From assembly GCF_001649575.2 (NCBI RefSeq), contig NC_051451.1, positions 19,496,045-19,560,044 on the forward strand: DNA of 64,000 nt. The letters run 5' to 3'. A program made the position numbers and the translations under genes. The notes below the pieces were generated by a model that was not told where the DNA came from, did no database searches, and saw only the letters and a program-made list of their open reading frames with translations. This document shows, piece by piece, positions 12,662 through 62,100 of this stretch (position 1 is the stretch's first letter; each line of letters starts with the position of its first letter). This DNA comes from Kryptolebias marmoratus. Its lineage: Eukaryota > Chordata > Actinopteri > Cyprinodontiformes > Rivulidae.

Positions 12662-14689
12662 GTTTTCCGTCCATTTGCCAGTTAGTATTCCTGCTAGGCT
12701 TTCTAACACCCCTCCAACGGACGCCGGGTTAGCTCGATATTTGTCACCAGGTCTGCCGGGGTAGGAAAAATACCTGCACTAAAACGTACAACCAGGTCAA
12801 ACGTTTTTTTTTGTTTGTTTGTTTTTGCGCCACTCTATGGTAGGTTTCCAAATATATAATACAAAATAAAAAAAAAACAAATGGTGAGAACTGGTGAGAA
12901 CTTCGTGTCGCCTATACCGTATTTCATAAAACGTTGATTGGACTTGAAGCCTAGCGGCTAACATAGTAAATCATGAACTCCTAATTTGCAGTTTTAAATA
13001 TGTTTTTTAAAAAATGTGGGGCTCCTGTAAAAAAGAAAACTATTTAAGCAAAGTTATTTTTTTAAGAAAAGCTTCCATTTTTGGGGCGCGGTTCAACCCG
13101 AGAGTTAAACCGAGCGCTCCTATGCCGAGAGAGCAAGAACGTCGTGACGTCACTGTGCGTGACAAAACAACAACGTGATTTTGAAAATGCAAGGCTTTAA
13201 AAACACATTCCCTCTCCCCTTTTGTTTAAAATTTAGGTAGTAGTATAATTTAAAACTAACACTTGCTTTCGGATTCATTTTAGCCATGTTCAAGGCTAGG
13301 CTGCTTAAACAATGTGAAAACACATGTATCTCTTTTAAACTGATATTGTCATACATTTTATAACGTTTGCAATGCATTTCTACAAATTTGTATTTATTTA
13401 AAGTAATGCATGCTTTTTTTTTAGTTATGATTGATTTGGGCGCCCATGCGTCCTAATTAATTTGAACAGCACAAGATGCAGAAGCAGATACACTTTTTTA
13501 TTATTATTATTATCATTATTTTTCCTGTGGCATCAGGTCTCATGTTGCCAGCTGTGCAGCCGAGGTGGTGCTGCGGTAACAAAAGACCTCGGAACATGAC
13601 CGGTGAGTCCAGGAAACCCGCCCACCCGGTTCTGGCGGACATTGCTTCTGGTTGAGTTGGAAGCATCCACGGTTGGAAGTGTAGACGCAGGCAGGCGCTG
13701 CTGAGGATGAACCGAGTCAAGTCGGCCACAGGAAAACACAGAACAGCGGAAATCACGACGGTTACCTTCAAAATAAAAGCTGCGTTTTAGAACCTCGACA
13801 GGGAAGCGTCCACAGTGATCATCTGAGTCAGTCAGTTTGGGCACAGTGATGTCAACTACATGCACTACCATCTGTTGGGGATTTTCTGTGCAACTCTTCA
13901 GTCATAATCCCCTATTTATTTCAGCTTAGAAAGTCAAACCATAACACATTTTAAAAGCAAACCCTCTAAACATTTGTTTGATTTATTTTTTTGTCTTGTG
14001 TCATATGCAGATAAGATCCACATAATAAAACCCAGATTATATCAGCTTTTAAAGGACAAAACTATTTCACTTTTGAGGGTAAAAAGTCTGTTATTTACAT
14101 CTTCCAGCTTTTGTGGTTTTGTAGCACACAATAAACAGAAAATGTTTTGTTTACTTAATAGTATGATTTTTTTGCACTGATAAAATCACAATAAGGATTT
14201 TTTCAATATTGAGTTATTATTATTTTTAAATTCTCATAATTATAACTATGTATCTCATAATTGTGACTTCAAAACTCATTAATATATGATACTGTTTAAC
14301 ATGTTTTGTTTTTTAGTGGCGGAAATGGGCTTCAAGGTCCAGTCAGTTGTATGTCCAATAAATTGCTCATCTCAACATTATTTTCAATGCTAGCAGGAGC
14401 TCAGATGTATCTGTATTTATCCATATTTACACCTTTTTCTAACTTAGACTACCTCGCAGACTTTTTAAACCACCAGTAATTTTGCTTGCAGGTAGCCAAA
14501 CCTTGTAGTTCTTTTGAGTGGTCTGGATTAACAGTTCTCAGTTATGTGACTAAACCATAAGGAACAAGATCTGACACTGCATCATGTTTTCGCCCCTTTG
14601 TTTGTGGCTTTTATTCTGAAGGTTGTGACCGGAACCAGCAGTTCGCCTCTTTTCCACTTCCACGCGCTCCGCCGTTATTTCGCAGGGAG
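12662..14689. other. rtkn2-cep170 intergenic and promoter region
   Basis: Divergent spacer between rtkn2 (minus) and cep170 (plus). It holds the rtkn2 5' end and promoter, a consensus CRE at 13145-13152, an ATT-rich run near 13495-13520, and a GC-richer block at about 13520-13870 with minus-strand open frames of 104 and 112 codons that I do not recognise. The rest is AT-rich and featureless to me. Confidence 0.5.
13145..13152. promoter_or_regulatory. Palindromic CRE (CREB/ATF site)
   Basis: TGACGTCA, the full consensus, in a CG-bearing stretch (CGTCGTGACGTCACTGTGCG) about 480 bp upstream of the rtkn2 start. It could serve rtkn2 or an unannotated transcript. Confidence 0.45.
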
Positions 14690-14810
14690 TACCTTATTGC
14701 CGAGCAACGGAGGAAGGGAAGGCTGGAGCTGCGAAGGCAGGGCTGGGCTCCGCACACACACACACCCTCAACAGCGGCACACAACAGAAAAAACAGCAAA
14801 AAAGAAAAGG
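14690..14810 (+). other. cep170: Probable cep170 5' untranslated first exon
   Basis: A GC-richer purine stretch ends in AAAGG|GTAAGTC at 14810/14811, a strong donor, with no open frame that continues into the coding exons. The 5' boundary is a guess. It is the only good untranslated exon candidate upstream of the coding start at 22985. Confidence 0.45.
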
Positions 14811-47569
<32,759 letters not shown>

Positions 47570-48757
47570 GCAGGACGTTTCCTTCAGATGAAGTTTGAAT
47601 AAACACGAGTATGGATTGAAGTGCGGGTGGCTGGTGATCAGTGTTCCCCCACAATGAGGCACGTTTACAAACAAACAAAAAAAAACTGGCCATTCTACAT
47701 ATTATACAGTTCTAGGATGATTATAAAGTAAGAAATAACTAAAGGAATCTCTAATTCCCAACTGATTCATCATTAAAACCCCCTCATATATCACTGGAAT
47801 GGACAAACAGTAACATCCGACCTTCCAGCTGCTCGTGCTGGCTGACGGACTGAAGGTGGACAGAGCTCCGTGGTCCTACAGCCTCCTTCCCCCCTCTTGC
47901 CTTCTTCATGTGTCTGGACCCTCCTCACACTTAGATCATGCCATAAAACTCCTCCTCACTAGTAGCAATGTTACCCCCTAAGATGCTCTCTTATGAGTTT
48001 CATCCAGCAGAGAGAAGCTGAATGCATTGTAAAGTAGCACTAACATGTTCTAACTTCTCTAAAGATACATCAAACAATACGCAAACTGTTGAGACAAACC
48101 CCATTTACATGCTGAACATTTGAGATTATTTAGGAAATTAAGCAAAATGACATGGTTTTATTTATATATGAATATATTTTTAATTGTAACCGTCCATGGA
48201 GTCATCTCAGATGAACTTATAACGCCTCCCCACGCCTGAGTTCACTTCTCTTTTTTGCCTTTTTTTCCCGCCAGTAAAAAAACCACAGTTTGTTCCTGCA
48301 GCAGCGAAGCAACGAGACATAACTGCATCTTGGTTTGTGTTGAGTCAACTCATATGAAACGGTGGAGTAGCAGCCTCGGAACCACTAATTAATAATAACT
48401 CACCAAAGTCAACGTCCTTCTTGATAAAGGCACTTCTCAAATTATTATTTTTTTGCCTATTTCTGAATGTCAAGAGCCATTTTCTGTCATCAGATCAAGG
48501 ATTCAAGAGGTTTATTCAGTGCAGTGAAAGAATTTTATTTACTGCTCACACGTAGAATAAATCAATAATCTGTGTTCAGTTTGTTGCTACAGTAAATCCA
48601 CTCAAGGGTTGGCCATTTTCTTTTTTTGTTTCCAGTCACATATGATGTGACCTCCATTTTATTGCATCAGCATTGGAATAAAATACTTCCTATTTGGACA
48701 CTGCAGTTGTGTGTAAATACAAACTGAACCTGGACATAAAAATGCTGCTGGAATCGT

Positions 48758-49066
48758 TGACCTCCACCAAGGAGGTACGTGTTTTCCGTTGCGTTTGTTT
48801 GTTTGTTTGCGCACAAGATTACTCAAAAAGTCAATTTTGATGAAACGTTCAGGAAACGTTGAGGTTCTCACAAAGTGCAAATGATTAAATTTTGGTGGTT
48901 ATTAGGGTCACGATCCAGATCCTACCATTTTTTAATGACCCTAAGGCCTAGACAGAGGATTGCGCTCTGACATCACATAATGATGATGTCATCGTTGATC
49001 AGTCCCATTATGACGCCACTTAATGGATCTTGGCGCAGGTTTGTGCTCTCCGAGTGCTTCTAGTTT
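48758..49066 (+). repeat. Teleost interspersed repeat in the cep170 3'UTR
   Basis: Starts with the near-palindrome GACCTCCACCAAGGAGGT, then ACTCAAAAAGTCAATTTTGATGAAA, ATTAAATTTTGGTGG, and ends with TTTGTGCTCTCCGAGTGCTTCTAG. This order matches a multicopy fish element I recall, whose name I cannot give. Its middle also resembles the repeat pair near the window start (TTTTGATGAAAC, TTAAATTTTGG). Confidence 0.6.
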
Positions 49067-49910
49067 TTAAACAACATTGAAATGAGAGCGACTCTCAAAA
49101 AGGCCTCGTAGCGATTTTAAATAAGGGTGTGGGATTTATTTCTTTATTTTAGTTCATTGGATTTTGCTGGAAATGTGGCTCCATATCAGTGTAAAATATG
49201 AAAGACCAGTTGTTCTGCTGTTCCACCATGAGGGGACGCTGCAGCCGCACTGTAGGATTACAAACTGTTTCATTACTTTTTTCTAAACGACTTTGCTGCT
49301 TTTGTTACTTTAAGGAGACTGACCATTTTCTGAACCTCTCTCAGTCTATAGTTTGTGTCTAGAGTAATTAAAAGCGGTGTATTAGAAGTTAGAGAACTCT
49401 GATAGGGATTTTAGGTACCAGAGTATGTGTTCATTCGCTTCTGTCTTTACTGTACACAGATTTGAAATGCCTCAAAGTGCCCGTCTTGATGACAGAAGGG
49501 CATTGATTCAAAGAAAAAGGTGTAGTCGTTTAAAGAATTCTTTTTATTTTGCACATTAGATGGTTCTTTCAAGTGATGAGAAGCAGATTAGCGGTATCAG
49601 ATTTGTTTGTTTTTTTTATATCAGAAAAGACTGTTTAAATAAAAACCTCTAAATGTTTTACCCCCCTCCCCCCATCCTCTGACATTTTATCAGAAATAAC
49701 TTAGGGGACTGTGAATGTTAGGTACATTTAGGATTATTTTGTCAATGTGTCATCAGATCAGTGTTCTTTGTATTTTTTTTCCAAGTTTTGTAAAAAAAAA
49801 AAAGAAACCAAACAAACAAAAAAAACCCAATTTTATTTATTTTCTTTTAATATGTGAATGTTTCAAGCATTTTTATATTTGTTAAGCTATCAGCAATGGT
49901 TCTTATTGTT

Positions 49911-49916
49911 AATAAA
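49911..49916 (+). terminator. cep170: Candidate cep170 polyadenylation signal
   Basis: AATAAA followed about 20 bases later by the T/G-rich CTGTCTTTGTTTTC. A second AATAAA lies at about 50070. Confidence 0.5.
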
Positions 49917-49975
49917 ATCAAGAGCTATGAACCTGTCTTTGTTTTCATCTTATTGTTGCTACCATGTAAAAAGAA

Positions 49976-49978
<3 letters not shown>

Positions 49979-50008
<30 letters not shown>
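49979..50008. repeat. (TA)n microsatellite
   Basis: Pure TA run of about 30 bp between the cep170 and hint1 3' ends. Confidence 0.9.
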
Positions 50009-50011
<3 letters not shown>

Positions 50012-50507
50012 AGTTCCTTCCTTATTTAACAGACTGTCTGGTTAGAATTTTTATGGGATTGATTTTAAAAAATAAAGACTACAGCAGCTGTTTTGATTAG
50101 CTTCATGAACAAAAACCATTTTAGTTCCACTTTAAATTCAGAGTTTAGTTTGCTGTTCGCACTGAATAGAAGTACGCTCCTCTGCGCTCGAGGTAATTAA
50201 TCTTCTGTTGACACTAAATGCAAATAATGCCGCAGGCCCTTTGTCTGTTCTAAACTGCCTCAACTGCTTGAATCTTTTCACAAGCTGACGTCCAAAACAA
50301 TCTAACATTTTAATATTTTATGACTACAAACTACTGACTCATCTATATTCTAATACTAGGGCTTTAAAATAAATTTAAAAAAGAAAGAAACAGCAATTCT
50401 TAGAAAGCAGAGCAGTTTTATTAGTTTGTATAAGCCTTTTTAAGCTGCTGTTTAAAAGTGCACAACAGCCTGGTGAAAGAAAGACAACTTAAGAGTTCAC
50501 TTGCGAA

Positions 50508-50513
50508 TTTTAT
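50508..50513 (-). terminator. hint1: Candidate hint1 polyadenylation signal
   Basis: AATAAA on the minus strand, about 100 bp past the hint1 stop. Another copy on the same strand lies at 50414-50419. Confidence 0.5.
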
Positions 50514-50611
50514 TAACATCACTTTACAGCTACATCGCTCTGAATTTAGACAATACTTGACGTCAAACGACGGACATCAACGTGGCAGTGGCCTGAGCAG
50601 GAGAGTGAAGG

Positions 50612-51776
<1,165 letters not shown>

Positions 51777-51931
51777 GTTGGCGCAGATGAGCTGCAGGGG
51801 GAGCGCAGCCACTTTTGGTTCAGAGAATCCTCGCCGAACGCTGATTGGTCACAAAGCAGCGCGTCATTTCAAATCCTCGGCTGATTGGTCAACGCAGCAC
51901 CTATCCCGGAAGTGAGCACAAAAACTTCAAC
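51777..51931. promoter_or_regulatory. Bidirectional hint1/lyrm7 promoter with two CCAAT boxes
   Basis: Only 155 bp separate the two start codons. Two CTGATTGGTCA motifs (inverted CCAAT, NF-Y type) begin at 51841 and 51881, exactly 40 bp apart. There is no TATA box, and CG dinucleotides are common. The hint1 start codon itself lies in CAACATGGCGGATG, a YY1-like site on the minus strand. Confidence 0.75.
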
Positions 51932-53298
51932 ATGGGCACTCGTTTGAAGGTGAGGGTAAAAAATGATTGTTTCCTAACGTGAATTTTAATAAAACATTGT
52001 TGTCTTTAGCTTCATAAGCTGTTTTTTTTTAAAGAATTTAGTTTTATGCACGTTATATATTAAGTTACCAAAACTATTTCCATTACCAACATTTTGCATT
52101 ACCATCTGTCTGATCTCTGAAGTAAATATTTTTTGTGTATAAATGCAGGTTTTAGGCGTGTTTAAAAAGCTCCACAGAACAAGACTTGATGTATTCAGAG
52201 ATGACGAAAGAGCACTGCTGGGTGAGTTACAAAGCAGGATGATTTAATTCTCTGTCGAGGAAAATATTTGTCTTGCATTTATATTGACTTTATGTACCAA
52301 ACATCAGAAGATTTAAGGCATGCGTTGAAGACTAATCTAATCTAATGTCTGTTCTTTTTTCCCTTTAAAGCTGCAAGGTTAAAGATCAATGAGGAATTCA
52401 AGAAAAATAAAAATGAAATGTCAGAGGAAAATATTCAGCAGGTACAGAGACTTTTTTATTAGCATTATTACTTTAATGTATTAGATTTGCAAATACCTCC
52501 TATTTTACTAAATAGCTCTTCATCACCACTGTTTCTGCAGCTGAAGTTTTTTTTCTGTCATACAGTAGTGTTGGAAGGAAATAGTATAGGAAATATTTAT
52601 TTAAAAGAGAGTTACATACTCTATCTTGGGGGTAAATTATGCATTATATGCTTGAATAACGTTGGTAAAAATCAGTTTGGATCTGTCTGTACATGTCATC
52701 CTGCAGGTCAGCTGTAAACTTTCACATCAAAGATGTTAGGCCAGTAGAAAAAAAGTTTAATATTGAAATTGACTTTCACTGTGTTCTGCTCTTATCTTTT
52801 TTTTTTTTTTTTTAGAAAAACTGCAAATTTAAACTTTAACTAAGACACAAAACAGTTGGGTATTGCTAGAGTTGAATGAGGGCATTTAATCTTTTTGTGC
52901 AATGCTCAGTGACCTTTATAACCTGTTTCTTAAACGGGTTAAAGTAAAACCCGGGGCATGTTATTGTGTGTCCTGCTTTTGTTTGTTTTTACAGATGATC
53001 AAATTGGGGTCTGATGTAGAAACTATCCTGCGGAAGAATGTGCTCCAAGTGGAACATGTTGGAGAAAACAAACTCTGTACGGCAAGACTTCTTTATTCTA
53101 ATCTTAAAAATGTCGCTAAACTACATTTGTTCAACAAATGTAGCGTATAGCAGAGATCAAATCTTCTCTGTGTGTACTTAACGATATGTTGTGTAACAAT
53201 CTTTTTCTCACTCTCCCTGTCTGACAGTGCTTCGGCCTCGAGAAAGCCTTCTGCTGGAAAATGTACCCTATTCTGATGAGCCAAGAAAAAAGTCATGA
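51932..53298 (+). CDS. lyrm7: LYR motif-containing protein 7 (complex III assembly factor)
   Basis: Five exons, 51932-51949, 52149-52221, 52371-52441, 52995-53076 and 53228-53298, join cleanly into 104 residues, the human length. The start is MGTRLKVLGVFKKLHRTR. The LYR-type motif appears as LHR in a KLHRTR helix, followed by a distal phenylalanine (VFRDDERALL), then KINEEFKKNK, IKLGSDVETILRKNV and LLLENVPYSDEP. LYRM7 (yeast Mzm1) is a matrix chaperone that binds the Rieske iron-sulfur protein before its insertion into mitochondrial complex III. The first coding exon is only 18 nt. It shares its promoter with hint1. Confidence 0.97.
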
Positions 53299-53798
53299 CA
53301 TGACTATGAATTTAATGAATTTTGTTAATCAGGAAGGAGACTATTGGTTATCGTTTTATTTGCAGTTGTTCAGACACTTCTGAGCAAAAACATTCAGAAG
53401 ATCATCACTATTTACAGGTTTTTATTAAGTGAATCTCTTTACACTACCTGAAGAAACCCGTCCTTTACGCTGGATGCCATTATTTTATATTCAGTATTTT
53501 ATCAAATGTAATTTAAAATATTATGTTGACTTTTTCAGTAACCTGGAATCTGAATTCTGCAAAGTGACAGTCAGTACTTGGACATTTCCTTCTGGTTGAC
53601 ATTATAAAAAAATAACTGCATATTCTGTAAAAGCAACCATGTTATTTTATTAGTTTGCCAGCAGTACAGCTGTTACATCAAAACAGTTTTTTCTGTCCAA
53701 AAGTCATTACATTTGATGCATTTTGCCTTGAATTATAAAATTTATGTTTGTAACATAAATATTGAATATTGTATGTATGAAGAATCTTTGAACAAACT

Positions 53799-53804
53799 AA
53801 TAAA
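53799..53804 (+). terminator. lyrm7: Candidate lyrm7 polyadenylation signal
   Basis: AATAAA followed by GTTGTGGTCTTT, a GU-rich element, 500 bp past the lyrm7 stop and only 49 bp before the dync2li1 promoter motif. Confidence 0.65.
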
Positions 53805-53852
53805 AGTTGTGGTCTTTAGCGCAATCGTCTCCTCTTTGCTTAACAAATATGT

Positions 53853-53871
53853 ACTACATTTCCCATAATGC
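53853..53871 (+). promoter_or_regulatory. ZNF143-type ACTACA-TTTCCCA promoter motif
   Basis: ACTACATTTCCCATAATGC is the classic vertebrate promoter element bound by ZNF143 (with nearby THAP11). It lies 107 bp upstream of the dync2li1 start codon. Confidence 0.75.
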
Positions 53872-53902
53872 CTACGCGGACGTAACGGACTACAGAAGCG
53901 CC

Positions 53903-53916
53903 GTTACTCTGGCAAC
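53903..53916. promoter_or_regulatory. RFX X-box-like site in the dync2li1 promoter
   Basis: GTTACT-CT-GGCAAC fits GTNRCC(0-3)RGYAAC with one mismatch in the left half. It lies 62 bp upstream of the ATG of a ciliary gene, a usual X-box position. Confidence 0.65.
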
Positions 53917-53977
53917 GCTTGCAGTGGCGCTCTTCCCTCTTAGCTAAGCATGTTAGCATAATAGAACATCAAGTTTC

Positions 53978-58463
<4,486 letters not shown>

Positions 58464-59154
58464 GAGACCTTTATTACATAAACTTTACTAATAATGTACA
58501 TACAGCTTACATATTTATTCACGTTTGTGTAAGTGTTTTGGGGTTTTTAATACACACAAATGTTTAGTTTTGTTTACTGAGTTAAATAAAATCTGTCTTA
58601 TTTCATTATAAGATGAAAACCCCACTGTTGCAGCCTTACTCCCAGTCGGAAAAGGATTTGATATGGGTCATAATTCACGGGCAGTATTTTAAAAACTGCG
58701 TCACACAGCTGATTATCAGGAGATGTTGGAGAGTCTAAACTTTCAGATTACACCTTTGTTTGCTGATTGAGTTCTCGGTATTCTGTCACTGAGCACTTTA
58801 CGTTCTCACCTGTTGGACCGGCTCCATCTTCAGACCACGCCGTCTTCCTGATCTCTCCTACCTTTGCGTGACTGCATTTTGGCCTCAATTTAATGTTGCC
58901 GTTATTGTGGATAAAGTCAGGTCAGGGGCATTCAGGTGCCCGCTAAAATACTCAGGGCTGTTTTTTTTTTTCTGGAGTTCCTGCTACATTTTTTTTTTTT
59001 TTCCTGGATTACATTTTAACATGACAGACATTTAGAGACCCACAGATATTGCTAACAGCAGCTGTTACCCTGGTTGTGACACATTGGAAATCATTAGAAA
59101 TAAAGTGCAGCTTTTCATTTTAACAGAGTGTTCTGCTACAAACAGTTCGGGGCT
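58464..59154. other. Convergent dync2li1/abcg5 3' ends
   Basis: Holds the dync2li1 tail with AATAAA at 58585-58590 and the abcg5 3'UTR. A minus-strand ATTAAA at 58889-58894 could end abcg5. The two 3'UTRs may lie within a few hundred bases of each other. T-runs at about 58960 and 58990 are plain homopolymers. Confidence 0.5.
58585..58590 (+). terminator. dync2li1: Candidate dync2li1 polyadenylation signal
   Basis: AATAAA, 122 bp past the stop, followed by TCTGTCTTATTTC. Confidence 0.6.
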
Positions 59155-62100
59155 TTAGTGGTGCACAAGCTTGTCTCTGATTTTGAAGCTAATTATGCCC
59201 ATCAGAACCAAGGCGGGGAGGAAGGAGTAGAGGAGAATAAAGTCCAGCAAGTATCGAGACAGAGCTCCAGGATAGCCTTGGTCGATGATCTGATTGCCTT
59301 TAGTGACCATACACGCTCCTGGTAAGGGCTTTGATGCATCTGAAACAACACAGAAACCAGGGATGATTTAGGACAGGTTTTTATTTTATTTTCTTTTTTT
59401 AAAGTGCAGATTCAGCTTTTCAAAAAGTCTGTGTTACTACATGTGCTGCCAGGGATCCTTGAACATTGAACTCATACTTAATCAGTCTTAATATCAAAAG
59501 TTACACAAGGATCGTCAGGAGAATGACAGCATATAAATATAAATGTTGGTCATTTTTATATATACTGTGCATATATATATATGTTACCAAGAGCCACAGC
59601 AAGCCAACTATATTCACAAAATCTGTCACTTTAATGTCAAAACATTGATACTTTTAAATCAGGGGTGGCCAATCCTGGTCCTGGAGGGCCACCATCCTGC
59701 ATGTTTTCCTTGTTCCTCTGCTCCAACACACCTGATTTGAATCAATGGGTGATTAACAGGCTTCTGCAGAACATGAAGAGGTGATTTAACCACTGAATCA
59801 GGTGTGTTGGAGCAGGGAAACAAGTAAAACATGCAGGATGGTGGCCCTCGAGGACCAGGGTTGGCCCCCCTGCTCTAAATAGTCAAATGCTAAGACAAGT
59901 TTTTAGTTTCTGATTTATTGCCAGACATAGTTAGGCTACTAAAGGTCGCCTTTCATTTGTAGGCAGAAACGCGGGACCGTGTCGTGGTGAGATCAACTCA
60001 CTGCACGTGAAGTCCAGATTGTAGAACTCGGTGACGATGAGCAGCTCGCAGCTGTACTTCTGGAAGGTCAGGTAACTTAACCACTGAAACACCACGGGCA
60101 TCTGCTGGATGCTCCTGTTGGGAGGAGAAAAATGTTCACAGTCACTGCTGTAACACCTTCCCTGTTAAAAGAACCAGAGTGGCGTGTCTAACCTGAGGAA
60201 GCCAGATCCCACCAGGATTCCTGCAATATTGAGTAAAGCCACTCCAGTATTGACCATGTTGGGGTCTTGGACCACTCCTAAAAGCACCACGGTCAACAAC
60301 TCACCTGAGAAAAAGGAAAAAAATGAACTAATAATGTGACATCACATAGTTCTGCTTAAGTCAAACATCCATTTTTATTCTCAGTTTTTACTACAATGAT
60401 GTGAAAAGGATGAAAACTGTTGTCTGATGTAAATATTTCTGTCTCTAAAGGAAGAGAAAGCAGCTGTAAATCTGCTCTTGAGAGTTTGTGTGTGAAAACG
60501 TCTCACAGGCGGAGAAATGAACATTTGACCTTCACCTGTAATATGTGGCACCAGAATCACAGCAGTGAAACACAGGAAGCGTAAACTCTCCGGGTGCATC
60601 CCGATCGTCCTGAGAATCAGCAACAAGCACAGATTAAAAAAAAAAAAAAAAAGAAAAAGTAGACTGTTAAAAACAAAAACTTATTAATTAAACATTTCAT
60701 AGGTGTTTTTAACCTACCAATAAAGAAAGGAGCAGAAGATGGCAATGCTCATAGTGCTGAAGGGCAGGATGTGGAGGATGTAGGCCAGGAACATTTGCCA
60801 TTTATTGTACAGACCATCCTGACTCTCCTGGTCACCGATGGCTCGCAGCGCAGGGTCTGTTGATTAAAGAAACAAAAAAAACCCCAAATAATTCAAGTAA
60901 CCTTTTTGTGCCTAATTCATTGATGGCACAATTAAAATGAAAGTTTGAAATTACAGTCAAATAATTTAAAAAAACCACCAGAGACGCCTGTTCCAAGAAG
61001 TCCATCTTCTTGATTTACTAAACTTCTTTCAACGAAAAATGCAGTTCAGTAAAAAAGAAAAGCCTATCAGGTGTTATCTCTAAATTCAAGGACAGAATGA
61101 TAAACAAATCTTCATGCTGCTTCTGCTCAATAATTCTTATCATATCTTTTCTCCTCTTTATCTGACACCTAGAGCTTTAACAGTTTTAGAGTCCGCTCGT
61201 ATCTGTGGATGAATGTTAGAAATAGAGCAAATATCTCTCATATATTATATTAAAAAAAAACTCTGAGAGTAGTGCTTCTGCTGTGGTTTTGATTTTCTAA
61301 TGAAGAGAGAAAAAAAAAATCAAAATTCTAAAATCAAAGTTCTCGTATTAAAGTGCAGATTAGAGGTGAGCAAATGCTGTGATTTGACTTTTAGCAACTT
61401 TCCTCTATCTCTTTATTTGCTGATTGTTATATTGTTTGGCGTTCATTGCGGGCAGCAAAGAAAGAAATCCGTGCATCGGACCATGGGCTGACTTGAGTTC
61501 ATAGGCAGGAGAGTCTATTTATTGTTTCAGATTGCCTCCAGTTCTCCTGAAGTGGCTATAAAAACAAATAACCAGTGGGATTTACAAACCTGTGCTCACT
61601 GATAATCTGAATAATATCAGCAGTGCAGCTTTGTAGGTTAAAAAGTACTCGGGTTCACTGACCTCCCAGCAGAGAAAAGTTCACAGACTCTGCAGAGAGA
61701 CACCAACTGAGGCACTTCTCGAAACACAAACTCTGAAATCGTCCTGCAGAGTCAGACACAGCGGATCTTTTAACTCCCTTAAACCGCATGTATTTGACTT
61801 ATTTCCTCCAGAATAGTCCACAGATACTCAAGCTGTTTGCGATCTGTGGAAAATTAGAGGAAAATCAGTGCCTTGAAATGTTTAAATTGTTTAAATTATT
61901 CCCTTTTTTTGTGCAAACGCACTGCACATCATGGAGTCATGATCAGGTGCAAGGACTGAACAGAAGGTGAGAGAAAAAAGCAGCCGAAGTCCTAGGTGAA
62001 ACTTTGAAAAACCTGACCCCAAGGACACCCAGTTTAAAGAAATTAGAGGTGGTTTAAAACTTTTGCACAGTACTGTAAGCCTGTGGTGTTGGTGGGACTC

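Larger units (their letters stand above)
47570..49940 (+). other. cep170: cep170 3' untranslated region
   Basis: About 2.35 kb of AT-rich sequence from the stop to the AATAAA at 49911-49916. It includes a repeat at 48758-49066 and several T-rich runs. The next gene, hint1, converges from the right. Confidence 0.6.

Noticed and set aside
12662..12709. Longer rtkn2 N-terminus beginning at 12709
   Set aside because: That codon is GTG; the ATG at 12661 has a strong start context and fits the family.
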